A stretch of 33,788 nt of DNA from Candidatus Niyogibacteria bacterium RIFCSPLOWO2_12_FULL_41_13 (GTDB taxonomy: Bacteria; Patescibacteriota; Minisyncoccia; 2-12-FULL-41-13): assembly GCA_001821615.1 (NCBI GenBank), contig MHMS01000002.1, forward strand, positions 1,102 through 34,889, in the 5' to 3' direction. Made by a program: the position numbers and the translations under genes. The number at the start of each line of letters is the position of its first letter. The stretch's first letter is position 1. Shown here piece after piece: positions 23,198 to 31,480 of the stretch. The notes beneath the pieces are model-generated. The model was not told the origin of the DNA. It made no database searches and worked only from the letters and a program-made list of their open reading frames with translations.

Positions 23198-24802
23198 ATG
23201 CTCGTTGAATCAATAACAGTCTTTATCGGTTCTATAATTATGGGGATTGTCATCCTCCTTTTGGGAGGACTTATTTATTCAGCCAATCGCAAAGATGAAA
23301 TAAATAAAATCTTTTTTCTCCTTACTATTTCAGTATTCATCTGGATATTATCGATATCAGTTAGATTCATCGGGACGATAGAATATCCAATACTTCTAAG
23401 CGCCAAAATTTCCTATGCCTCAATGTCTATAGTTGTCTTTTTCTTTGCCTATTTTTCTTATATCTTTCCGGTTAAAAACAAATATAAATTTCCGGTGTTA
23501 GCGTCGCTTTTAGTAAGTTTTATAGTTGCTATTATTAGTTTATTTACATCATATATAATTCAAGATGTTGTTGCTGTTGATGAAAGACAAATTAATATTT
23601 TTGGCTCTTATTTTTATATATTTGGCATTTATTTTATTTCATACATTGGCTGGGGAACTTATAATCTTCTTTCCAAGCGCCATTATTTGGACGCAACCGG
23701 CAAGGCTCAGATTAATTTTATGATTACTGGAACGGTTTTTTCCGCCACATTTGGTTTTTCCAGCAATTTTATAATTCCGGCGATTGCCAAAACAACGACT
23801 ACGGAACAATACGGACCGTTTGCCGTTATATTTCTAATTTTATTCACCGCTTACGCCATACTTAAACATCATCTTTTTAACATCAAAGTAATTGCGACTG
23901 AACTTTTAACTTTCGCTATTTGGAGTTTTATCTTGATAAGAATTATGCTGTCAAATTCCGCAAGAGATTACATTATTAACGGAATATTTTTTGCATTCGT
24001 CCTTGCTTTTGGGCTTTTACTTATTCGCTCGGTTAGAAAAGAAGTAAAACAAAGGGAAGAGTTGGAATCATTAACCAAGGAATTAGAAAACAAAAACATC
24101 AAGCTTCAGGAATTGGACAAAGTGCGTTCAGAATTTCTTTCTTTTGCTTCTCATCAGGTAAAAGCGCCGATGACGGTGGTAAAGGGTTTTGCTTCAATGA
24201 TTTATGACGGAACGCTGGGGCAAGCAACGGATAAAATCAAGGAAGCGGCGCAAAAAATCCAGATTTCCGCCGAACGACTGATTGCCCTTGTAAATAATCT
24301 TCTTGATTTACGAAGAATTGAAGAGGGAAAAATGGAATTTAATTTTGAAAAAGTTGAATTAAACGAATTGATTGCGAGTTTAACGGAGGAATTCGGGATG
24401 CTTGCAAAAAATAAAAATCTGGAATTGATTTTTAAGCCGCTCCGAGAAAAAATTTACATCAACGCCGATTATCAAAAATTCCGCCAAGTCGTTCAAAATT
24501 TAACGGAAAACGCCATTAAGTACACAGAAAGGGGCTGGGTTAAGGTCGCTATAAAAAAAGATGCTGGAGAAAGCGTTTTAATCGGCGTTTCAGATTCCGG
24601 CCGGGGAATTTCAAAAGAACTTTTGCCGAACCTATTCAAGCAATTCAGCCGCGACCGCGAACTCGCCAAAGAACTCCAGGGAACTGGCTTAGGGCTCTAC
24701 ATCGCCAAACAAATTATTGACGGACACAAAGGTAAAATCTGGGCAGAATCAGCCGGTCAAAATCAAGGAAGCGTTTTTTACGTGAAAATGCCGATTGGTT
24801 AA
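23198..24802 (+). CDS. Sensor histidine kinase with 7-8 TM input region
   Basis: 534 residues. Residues 1-~285 form eight hydrophobic segments resembling the HisK-N-7TM/MASE-like sensory region, followed by a coiled-coil linker. The HisKA helix has 'SHQVKAPMTVVKGF' with the phosphate acceptor H319 (Gln in place of the usual Glu after His). The ATPase domain has N box 'NLTENAIKYT', G1 'DSGRGIS', an F-box-like 'LFKQFSR' and G2 'GTGLGLYIAKQII'. No response regulator is adjacent. It probably senses a membrane or lipid-soluble signal. Its end overlaps the converging lemA gene by 4 nt. Confidence 0.9.
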   Translation: MLVESITVFIGSIIMGIVILLLGGLIYSANRKDEINKIFFLLTISVFIWILSISVRFIGTIEYPILLSAKISYASMSIVVFFFAYFSYIFPVKNKYKFPVLASLLVSFIVAIISLFTSYIIQDVVAVDERQINIFGSYFYIFGIYFISYIGWGTYNLLSKRHYLDATGKAQINFMITGTVFSATFGFSSNFIIPAIAKTTTTEQYGPFAVIFLILFTAYAILKHHLFNIKVIATELLTFAIWSFILIRIMLSNSARDYIINGIFFAFVLAFGLLLIRSVRKEVKQREELESLTKELENKNIKLQELDKVRSEFLSFASHQVKAPMTVVKGFASMIYDGTLGQATDKIKEAAQKIQISAERLIALVNNLLDLRRIEEGKMEFNFEKVELNELIASLTEEFGMLAKNKNLELIFKPLREKIYINADYQKFRQVVQNLTENAIKYTERGWVKVAIKKDAGESVLIGVSDSGRGISKELLPNLFKQFSRDRELAKELQGTGLGLYIAKQIIDGHKGKIWAESAGQNQGSVFYVKMPIG

Positions 24803-25350
24803 AATTTCACCTCCGGAGTTTTTTTCTCGCCCTCGTTTTCAAGTTCAAAAAATTTTTCGCGAGAGAAGCTGAAAATTTTCGCGACAACGCTTGAAGGAAA
24901 AGAATCAATATAAGTGTTTAAATCGCGGACGGTTGCGTTGTAAAATCTGCGGCTGGATTGAATTTTATTCTCGGTGTCGGAAAGTTCTCTTTGAAGCTCC
25001 AAAAAATTAACATTTGCTTTCAAATCGGGATAATTTTCCGCCACGGCAAAAAGGGTTTTGAGAGTTTGCGAAAGAAAATTTTCTTTTGCGTCGCGTTCAA
25101 GCGGACTTCCCGCGGCTGATAAAACTTCGGCTCTGGCTTTCGTGACATTCTCCAAAACTCCTCTTTCATGCGCCATATAACCCTTAACTGCTTCCACTAA
25201 ATTAGGAATCAGGTTCGCTCTGCGTTTTAACTGAACATCAATATCAGAGATTGCTTCTTTCGCGCGAAAAGAAAAAGAAACCAATCTGTTATACATCCAG
25301 ATTAGCCAAAAAATAATTACGCCCAAAATTATCCAAAAATATATTGGCAT
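24799..25350 (-). CDS. lemA: LemA family protein
   Basis: 183 residues: an N-terminal TM segment (about 3-20) followed by the all-helical LemA domain, with 'YNRLVSFSFRAKEAISDIDV', 'RRANLIPNLVEAVKGYMAHE', 'LFAVAENYPDLKANVNFLEL' and 'RRFYNATVRDLN' as family landmarks. LemA proteins are membrane-anchored with the helical part outside; molecular role is unclear. It lies immediately downstream of the 16S locus in the same direction, where 23S would be in a standard rRNA operon. Confidence 0.95.
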   Translation of the reverse strand: MPIYFWIILGVIIFWLIWMYNRLVSFSFRAKEAISDIDVQLKRRANLIPNLVEAVKGYMAHERGVLENVTKARAEVLSAAGSPLERDAKENFLSQTLKTLFAVAENYPDLKANVNFLELQRELSDTENKIQSSRRFYNATVRDLNTYIDSFPSSVVAKIFSFSREKFFELENEGEKKTPEVKF

Positions 25351-25398
25351 GAGTTAATCCTATTTGTTAAATGTCAAATGTCAATTGTTTATTATTTA

Positions 25399-25425
25399 TT
25401 CATTCACTTTATTCTGTTCTGCTCC
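25399..25425 (-). other. 3' half of pre-16S processing stem
   Basis: On the minus strand this reads GGAGCAGAACAGAATAAAG then TGAATGAA. It is complementary, apart from a 4-nt gap and two wobble/mismatch positions, to 29177-29207 just before the 16S gene. Such a stem around 16S is the usual RNase III substrate. Confidence 0.75.
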
Positions 25426-25658
25426 GGGTCAGACTTTTAAAGCGGCCTGACCAACGCTTTTCCGATATAAATCGGAAATCGCCTCTCAACCCGCAAAAAT
25501 TTTCAAAGAAAATTTATGCGAGCGAATAGTTTAGTATAATCCACGCGCAGGTTCCCCTACACGTGCCTTGTTACGACTTATGCCTTGTCACCGAGCTTAG
25601 TTTAGAACCGCTTGCGCGGCGCTTCGACTATTCCCGGCTTCCCTGCATTGACGGGCGG

Positions 25659-26489
25659 ATTGCGATAGTTGGCTGACTTCGCGTTCCCACATAGCAAGCG
25701 GATTTCCCGCACTACGCGATCCCGACAGTTCTTTGATTTATTTGCGGCTTCAATTTGCGAATTTGTTTTATACCTTCTTTTGTAAGATGTTTTTTATTTC
25801 TTACGATTCCAGCAATCTTACAAAATAAATGAAAACTTTTTTGTTTTGAAGCGCTTTGCAACGAATATCGTTGAAAAAATGGAATAATCCTACCAATAAT
25901 ATCTTTATGCGAATTAACGGTATAACGATAGCATTGAACATGATTCTTGCGTTTTTCTTTCTGGAAATATACATTACCGCATCCTAACTTATCTTTTACT
26001 TTACCAAGTAAATCTTTGTCTTTTTCTTGCATCTTAATATGGAAATTAAGATCTATTCTCGCTCCGGCAATATACCTTAAAGAATTCACCACATTAACAT
26101 AAAAACATCCTTCGCCGTCTGTTAAGCCAACGATATAATTTGCAGAAACCATCGGTTTTGTCCTTCCCGAGCGCATAAGTTTTTTATGCGCTTCGGTACT
26201 ATGACGCAGCTGACTTCTTGTGATTGCTTTCATTGCCTCTATTATATCACAAGATCTCCTGGGGTCGCGTTATTTACGATTCCTGACATCCTTTCTGTGT
26301 TTTTAAGTAACCTTCTCTTTGACTCACCGCAAAGATCGGCTACAACAGTTGCAATAAAGGCTGCCATTTGTCACTTCGAACCCTTCGGTCCACGGATCGC
26401 TCCAGAGGACCTGTTCTTCGACTATATTGCTTGCGCAATAAGAGGATTTAAACCTCTTCGCGAATAATACTGCCCAGCGCATTTAATTT
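25659..26489 (-). mobile_element. 16S intervening sequence 3 (E. coli ~1398/1399), LAGLIDADG-encoding
   Basis: The conserved CTTGTACTCA is separated from CCGCCCGTC by about 831 nt. The insert has several hairpins in its first 220 nt (e.g. AAGAGG/CCTCTT, ATTGC-GCAA-GCAAT), the ORF at 25712-26233, and a GTGCGGGAAATCCGC element at the ORF end that resembles group I P/Q sequences. I could not place R and S elements in the normal order, so the ribozyme class is open. Boundaries are uncertain by a few nucleotides. Confidence 0.7.
25712..26233 (-). CDS. LAGLIDADG_1 homing endonuclease, intron 3
   Basis: 173 residues with a single LAGLIDADG helix, 'YIVGLTDGEGCFYV' (catalytic acid in DGEG), then the family's strands ('FHIKMQEKDKDLLGKVKDKL', 'GCGNVYF') and the helical end 'IIPFFQRYSLQSASKQKSF'. 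Single-motif members act as homodimers and cut an intronless target allele to spread the intron. TATAAT lies 8 nt before the ATG. The stop codon (TAG) falls inside a GCG-TAG-TGCGGG segment that may be part of the ribozyme core. Intact, so possibly active. Confidence 0.9.
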   Translation of the reverse strand: MKAITRSQLRHSTEAHKKLMRSGRTKPMVSANYIVGLTDGEGCFYVNVVNSLRYIAGARIDLNFHIKMQEKDKDLLGKVKDKLGCGNVYFQKEKRKNHVQCYRYTVNSHKDIIGRIIPFFQRYSLQSASKQKSFHLFCKIAGIVRNKKHLTKEGIKQIRKLKPQINQRTVGIA

Positions 26490-26526
26490 TGAGTACAAGA
26501 CTCGAGAACGTATTCACCGCGGCGTT

Positions 26527-26560
<34 letters not shown>

Positions 26561-26566
26561 GAGTCA

Positions 26567-26597
<31 letters not shown>

Positions 26598-26941
26598 TTT
26601 TGATGGGATTTGCTCCGCCTCGCGGCTTAGCGCCCCATTGTGCCGGCCATTGTAACATGCGTGTAGCCCAGGACATCAGAGGGCCATGCGGATTTGGCGT
26701 CATCCCCTCCTTCCTCCCAGCACTATTTTCCCGAACCGATGCTCCGGAAAATAATGCTGGGCGGTCTGCTGTGACAAATATAACACAGCACGGGGGTTGC
26801 GCTCGTTTCCCCACTGAAGGGAACAATTCAAACCACGAGCTGACGACCATATATAATCTGACAATTGACATTTAACTTTAACTAATGACAATTGACTAAG
26901 ATTCTGTCCGTTATTACTAACGGTATGGACTATACCTTCAC

Positions 26942-27012
26942 CGAAACACATAAATTATTTATGTGCTCGGGTCGGCATTTTACCAAGCGCATAAAATAAA
27001 TTATGTGCTCGG
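26942..27012 (-). repeat. Duplicated hairpin in intron 2
   Basis: Two similar imperfect hairpins, 26942-26970 and 26985-27012, each ending TTATGTGCTCGG on the plus strand. They lie between the R and S elements, i.e. in the P8/P3 region, and look like a local duplication. Confidence 0.5.
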
Positions 27013-27028
27013 TCTGATCTAAAAATAT

Positions 27029-27640
27029 TTAGATCAAGTCTCTACGGGGTACAAATACTGATTTTTGTAATCTTAATGAATATGGATAAATTAAAGAAAG
27101 AAATTTATGTGTTTCTAATCTAGAAAAATACAGACAAAAAGTTTTTGCGCTCCGATAATTGTAGATTTTCATTTTCTTAAAACCTAGCGAATTCATTAAC
27201 ATTAAATCTTTTTGCGCTTCCTTTAAATTGCTATAAACAATGCGGCAGTCGCGATAAAAGTCCTTCGCGACTGAACCGTCTCCGTCAAATCTTCCAGCCA
27301 TATAAGGAAAAATCATATCTTTGCTGATGAATTTCAGTATATTATTTTTGAACTCCCTAAACTTTCTTAACAATGGACGGCTATTTACATAGAGATGATA
27401 TGCTTTTGTGCGCCTTTTAAATTTATCTGGGAGATAAATTCGCAATTTTAACCTTTCTGTTGGCAAAAATTTCAAGAAAAATTCTTCAAATTTTTTTATT
27501 AAATCAACTTTGGTATTGCTAATCCCAATACTGCTTGTCCGATGATAACCATCAGCGCACCATAATCCTACAATGTAAGCGTCGTCTTTTGTTTTAAGAT
27601 TCCAAAAATCAGTATTTATACTTCCCACGGTATTACCCAT
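27029..27640 (-). CDS. Two-motif LAGLIDADG homing endonuclease, intron 2
   Basis: 203 residues, two LAGLIDADG helices: 'YIVGLWCADGYHR' near the N-terminus and 'YMAGRFDGDGSV' in the middle, so a monomeric enzyme with pseudo-dyad symmetry. Basic strands such as 'FKRRTKAYHLYVN' would contact DNA. The start codon ATGGGTAATACC lies in the P4/P5 sequence of the ribozyme, and the last codons (VPRRDLI) are read from the R element CCCCGTAGAGACT, so coding and catalytic RNA overlap at both ends. The ORF is intact. Confidence 0.9.
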   Translation of the reverse strand: MGNTVGSINTDFWNLKTKDDAYIVGLWCADGYHRTSSIGISNTKVDLIKKFEEFFLKFLPTERLKLRIYLPDKFKRRTKAYHLYVNSRPLLRKFREFKNNILKFISKDMIFPYMAGRFDGDGSVAKDFYRDCRIVYSNLKEAQKDLMLMNSLGFKKMKIYNYRSAKTFCLYFSRLETHKFLSLIYPYSLRLQKSVFVPRRDLI

Positions 27641-27895
27641 ACATAAATTTTAACATAAATGTATTAGGGTTCCACCGTTATGAGCCGATTTCTCCGTCCA
27701 CCAACTGGCGGATCAGAGGGTGCCACTCTGCCTCTGGCAGAGAGTCGATAAAATCAACCATGCAGCACCTGTGCCGGCGTCCTTGTGAGACATCCGCCTT
27801 TCAGCGGACTTCACCGGCATTTCAAGTCCTGGTAAGGTTCTTCGTTCGTCATCGAATTAAACCGCATGTTCCACCGCTTGTGCGAGTCCCCGTCT

Positions 27896-27927
<32 letters not shown>

Positions 27928-28028
27928 TCCCAGGCGGCAGACTTAACGCGTTAGCTTCGCCACTCGAAGGGTCGATACTTCAAATAGCTAGTCTGCATCG
28001 TTTAGGGCGTGGAATACAAGGGTATCTA

Positions 28029-28392
28029 CATTTTGTTGCTTATTATTGTTCTCAATAATGGTTAGAACATTTCTGTCTAACTCTTCACATTACTATGAAG
28101 ATCGGACTATATCATATACCAATAAATGGTATCTCGGCGTATAGTCTCTACGGGGTCATATAAAATTAAAAATCAAATATTAAAATGTAAAATTTTAGTA
28201 TCGCTTTCGCAATAATTTTAAATTTTAATTTATCATTTTAATTTTTTATTTTTGATTTTTAAATTTTTGTAGACTTCCCTCGGTATCGTCCTTTAAATAA
28301 AAGGGTTTTTACCGATATAGCCAAGTTTGCTTAGTGAATTTATTCACTAAGGGACTAGTTGTTTTATTATACCCTAATGGGTATCTAAACCA
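28029..28392 (-). mobile_element. Group I intron 1 in 16S (E. coli ~788/789), no ORF
   Basis: 364 nt between GGAT and TAGATACCCTTGTA. P4-P5: TATCGGTAAAAACCC...GATACCGAGGGAAGT. R: CCCCGTAGAGACTA (plus ~28143-28156). S: GATATAGTCC (plus 28104-28113). These match intron 2 closely, so the two are the same subgroup. Where intron 2 has its ORF, this one has a ~120-nt AT-rich near-palindrome capped by GCGAAAGC. The intron ends in G. The exact 5' splice site is uncertain because TAGATACCC occurs on both sides. Confidence 0.8.
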
Positions 28393-28782
28393 ATCCTTTT
28401 TTATGCCCACGCTTTCGCTGGTCAGAGTCTGGAAGCGCGCCAGTTGATTGCTTTCGCTTTCGGCGTTCCCCTAGATATCAATGGATTTCACCCCTACACC
28501 TAGAGTTCCATCAACCTCTCGCGTCCTCAAAGTTTTGCCGTATCCTGTCCAGCCCCTCCGTTGAGCGGAAGGATTTAAAACAAGACTAACAAAACCTCCT
28601 AACAGCGCTTTACGCCCAGTGATTCCGGATAACGCTCGGGCCCCTCGTATTACCGCTGCTGCTGGCACGAGGTTAGCAGGCCCTTATTCCTCCAGTACTA
28701 TCAATCCGGCCCTTGCGGACCAGACTTTATCCCGGAGAAAAGGAGTTTACATCCCGAGGGATTTCATCCTCCACGCGGCGTC

Positions 28783-28816
<34 letters not shown>

Positions 28817-29122
28817 TCGGCTGCTGCCACCCGTAGGTGTGGGACCCGTGTCGCAGTGTCCCTGGTGGGGAACAAGCTCTCACTCCCCCTAGCCGTCATC
28901 GCCTTGGTAGGCCGTTACCCTGCCAACTAGCTGATAGCGAGCAGGCGAATCTCCAAGCGGATTGCTCCGTTTACCCTTGCGGGAACTATCGGGAATTAGT
29001 CCGCCTTTCGGCGAATTATACCCGTCTTAGAGGAATCTACCTGCCTATTACTACCCCGTTTGCCGCTAACGCAATTATTGATGTAATCTCAAATCGTGTC
29101 CGCGCGACTTGCATGCCTTATC

Positions 29123-29162
<40 letters not shown>

Positions 29163-29176
29163 AATAATGATTTCAC

Positions 29177-29207
29177 GGAACAGAACAGAATAAAATGACT
29201 GAATGAA
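29177..29207 (-). other. 5' half of pre-16S processing stem
   Basis: On the minus strand it reads TTCATTCAGTCATTTTATTC then TGTTCTGTTCC, complementary to 25399-25425. It ends about 8 nt before the mature 5' end by homology, whereas the 3' half is about 104 nt past the expected 3' end. Confidence 0.75.
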
Positions 29208-29264
29208 CGTATTTTGTGTTTGATTAAGTTTTTAAAGTACTTAACCATATAAGTTATAATATAT

Positions 29265-29292
29265 TGTATAAAAATTCAAATTGATTTGTCAA
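29265..29292 (-). promoter_or_regulatory. Putative 16S rRNA promoter
   Basis: Minus strand TTGACA (29287-29292), 16-nt spacer, TATACA (29265-29270), about 95 nt before the mature 5' end. A second TATAAC lies further in. Confidence 0.6.
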
Positions 29293-29312
29293 ATCTATAA
29301 AGCCGTTATTTT

Positions 29313-29777
29313 TCAATACATTATCCTTTTTCTTTCTGATTTTAAAAATTCAAGATATTTTTTAAAGCCGTCTAATTGGCCGTCATTTAATAAATTTAAC
29401 GCCTCGTTAAAATTGACCCAGCGATGTTCCGTATGTTCATCGGACAACACTATGTTTCCGCCGGTATATTCAATTTCAAACCCCAGCATTAAAATTCTTT
29501 TTTCCGGTTTGCCTTTTTCTGTTACTTCGGGCCGACGATGACGAAAAATGCAAACAATACCGTTATTACGATATTTTACATTCGCGCCAAGTTCTTCTTT
29601 TAATTCTCGCGCAAGAATTTTTTCAAATGGCGTAAAAAATTCGTCGGGAGAAACACTCCCTCCGGGCAAATCCCATTTACCGGCAACATCCTTGCATAAC
29701 AATATTCTATCTTCCTTAACCACAAAAGCTTTAGCCGCCACATTGTAGGTATCGCGAATCTCGTTATTCAAATCCAT
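29313..29777 (-). CDS. NUDIX hydrolase
   Basis: 154 residues. The NUDIX box begins GGSVSPDE and ends 'RELKEELGA', with about three extra residues between the first Glu and the REL segment compared with the standard GX5EX7REUXEEXGU. 'KWDLPGG' precedes it, as in MutT-type enzymes. It would hydrolyse a nucleoside-diphosphate derivative; substrate unknown. TATAAA at 29785-29790 lies 7 nt before ATG, with no Shine-Dalgarno site. The 16S promoter begins just past its stop codon. Confidence 0.9.
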   Translation of the reverse strand: MDLNNEIRDTYNVAAKAFVVKEDRILLCKDVAGKWDLPGGSVSPDEFFTPFEKILARELKEELGANVKYRNNGIVCIFRHRRPEVTEKGKPEKRILMLGFEIEYTGGNIVLSDEHTEHRWVNFNEALNLLNDGQLDGFKKYLEFLKSERKRIMY

Positions 29778-29855
29778 ATTTTTATTTATATCAAAATTAA
29801 AAGGGAGCGCGCAAACGCAAAATATTTTAGAAATTAAACATTAGAAATTAGAAAT

Positions 29856-30998
29856 TTATTTATACGCCTCTCTCGTATATTTATTAGACGGGTCCCAAGC
29901 CATCCAACTTCGCAAACCTGCGTCATAAATCGCCTGTTTTTCTTTTTTAATCATTTCGGCGTTATATGTCGCGCCCAAATCAAAATCCTGAATCCAGGGA
30001 CGGAGCTTGGCCGGCGTGCTTGAAGCTTTGATCAATCTATCCGCAGCCGTGGTCATCGCTTCAAAAATTATTTCATAAGGATGCTCCGCCGGATTTTTGA
30101 AATTATTATAATTTTTCGGATAGTGCGACGGATAAACCATTGGCGCGATATAATCAAAATACGGCTCGGCTTTTTCTAAAACCTGGCCAATATTCAAGTC
30201 GTTGGTTTCGGTCGCGATAAATCCGAATAAATCGACGGAAAGCGGAATTTTTAAACCCGCAAGCTCTGTTTTTAAATATTTAAAAAACGATTCAAGAGCC
30301 GCGACTCTTCCCTCTTGAGTATTTGGTTTTATGGGATACTCCATATTTTCCATTTTTCCGTCCGATGGAAAACGGACATAATCAAAATTCAATTCGTCAA
30401 AGCCGGCTTTTTCGGCTTGTCTCGCGATTTTTATGTGATAATCCCAAACATCTTTTTTGGTCGGGTCAAGCCAGGCAATGCCTTTATGGTCCAGCCAAAC
30501 TCCTCCTTTTTTGTTTTTAACGGCTAAATCCGGCCTGATTTTCGCCAAATAAGGGTCTTGAAAAACAACAATTCTTCCGATTGCGTAAATATTTTTCTTA
30601 TGAAGTTCGCCTATAAATTCCTTTATGTCGAGAATTCTTTTTTCAATTGAGCCGAGATTTATAATTTCCGAGTCATCCATTTCAAAGGCGATGCGGCCGG
30701 AATAGTCCTTGATATCAATGACCATGGAATTTATTTCCGATTCTTCCGCGAATTTAATCAACTCGTCTCTTCTTTGGATAAAACCGGCGGTGTAGCTCGT
30801 CAAATAAATCGCCCTGACCGCGTCCGGAGTTTTCAGATGCGTAGGCCCCTTTTCTTTAATCATTACGACTTTCGCTTCTTTGTCGCCGGAAAAATAATAA
30901 ACAGGCAAAAAAACAAACTTGCTTAAAAACAAATTCAGTCCGAAAAAAACCGCGAAAATAAAACTGAACCAAATAAAATATTTCCTGTAGCCGGCCAT
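29856..30998 (-). CDS. DUF4015 putative glycoside hydrolase
   Basis: 380 residues: an N-terminal membrane anchor (about 8-30), then the DUF4015 (GHL-type) TIM-barrel with 'VRAIYLTSYTAG', 'MVIDIKDYSGRIAF', 'YAIGRIVVFQDPYLAK', 'GFDELNFDYVRFPSDG' (candidate catalytic acids in NFDYVRFP), 'DLFGF', 'YIAPMVYPSHY' and 'WIQDF'. Probably exported and surface-bound; a glycan substrate is inferred from the family. Its ATG starts only ~6 nt after the T-run of a terminator read on the same strand, so expression may depend on read-through. Confidence 0.88.
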   Translation of the reverse strand: MAGYRKYFIWFSFIFAVFFGLNLFLSKFVFLPVYYFSGDKEAKVVMIKEKGPTHLKTPDAVRAIYLTSYTAGFIQRRDELIKFAEESEINSMVIDIKDYSGRIAFEMDDSEIINLGSIEKRILDIKEFIGELHKKNIYAIGRIVVFQDPYLAKIRPDLAVKNKKGGVWLDHKGIAWLDPTKKDVWDYHIKIARQAEKAGFDELNFDYVRFPSDGKMENMEYPIKPNTQEGRVAALESFFKYLKTELAGLKIPLSVDLFGFIATETNDLNIGQVLEKAEPYFDYIAPMVYPSHYPKNYNNFKNPAEHPYEIIFEAMTTAADRLIKASSTPAKLRPWIQDFDLGATYNAEMIKKEKQAIYDAGLRSWMAWDPSNKYTREAYK

Positions 30999-31004
30999 TT
31001 TTTT

Positions 31005-31049
31005 AAAAAAAGACGCCCCGCCTTTTTTGCGGGCGAGGTGTCTTTTTTT
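31005..31049 (-). terminator. Intrinsic terminator between two minus-strand genes
   Basis: GACACCTCGCCCGC pairs with GGCGGGGCGTC (minus strand, with G-U pairs) and is followed by TTTTTTT. It ends the 55-aa gene upstream. The plus strand also has a T-run, so it works in either direction. Confidence 0.8.
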
Positions 31050-31075
31050 AAAAAACTCTTATATTAATTTAGACA

Positions 31076-31243
31076 CTACATCTGCGAACCGCCTTCCCCT
31101 CCTCCGAGCGCGCTCTTGAAGCCCAAAACGGCGATTATCAAACCGACAACGATCAAAACTATTTTCCAAATCCCGGCGGGAATGCCGATGATACCGGCAA
31201 CTATGACAATTATTCCGAGAATTCCATTAAGCCAATTTAACAT
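31076..31243 (-). CDS. Small two-helix membrane protein
   Basis: 55 residues: 'MLNWLNGILGIIVIVAGIIG' and 'IPAGIWKIVLIVVGLIIAVL' form two hydrophobic helices joined by a tight turn, followed by a Gly-rich tail ending GGSQM. No family recognised. A GATATT hexamer directly upstream of the ATG and the terminator downstream support a short independent unit. It is too short for most gene callers, yet codon use (GGC, GCC, ATC mix) matches neighbours. Function unknown. Confidence 0.7.
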   Translation of the reverse strand: MLNWLNGILGIIVIVAGIIGIPAGIWKIVLIVVGLIIAVLGFKSALGGGEGGSQM

Positions 31244-31389
31244 ATTAAATATCGGATTTTAATAAAATTTATAATCGTAATCGACCAATTCTTGCCCGCA
31301 AAAGGCAAGCTAATAAATTCTTGATTGCAGAAGTTATTGTTTATTCTATTAAATCTAATCCGGCATAGTCAATAAAGTTTTCCACATTT

Positions 31390-31480
31390 ACCCCGTTAGA
31401 GAATGCCAAGCGGCTTGCCGCCGGGTCTGGCTCAATACGAGCGCGGGGTCCAGTGCCCCGCGCTCGTTCTCTAACGGGGT
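31390..31480. repeat. GC-rich nested palindrome (three-way-junction shape)
   Basis: Outer stem ACCCCGTTAGAGAA (31390-31403) with TTCTCTAACGGGGT (31467-31480), 14 bp perfect. Inside are a hairpin CGAGCGCGGGG/CCCCGCGCTCG (31438-31448/31456-31466) and a middle arm with GCGGC/GCCGC. Much more GC-rich than the surroundings. It ends one base before the mpg stop codon and may also act as its terminator. The rest of 31244-31389 holds nothing I recognise. Confidence 0.7.

Larger units (their letters stand above)
26848..27755 (-). mobile_element. Group I intron 2 in 16S (E. coli ~1060/1061)
   Basis: 908 nt between CATGGTT and GTCGTCAGC. P1 is visible: exon GGUU plus intron GAU pairs with AUCGAC and puts a U-G wobble at the splice site. 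P4-P5 appear as AACGGTGGAACCC...GGGTAATACCGTGGGAAGT. R is CCCCGTAGAGACT (plus 27037-27049) and S is GAAGGTATAGTCC (plus 26926-26938). The intron ends in G. Features match group IB introns of organellar and cyanobacterial rRNA genes. It carries the ORF at 27029-27640 in the P6 region. Confidence 0.85.
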
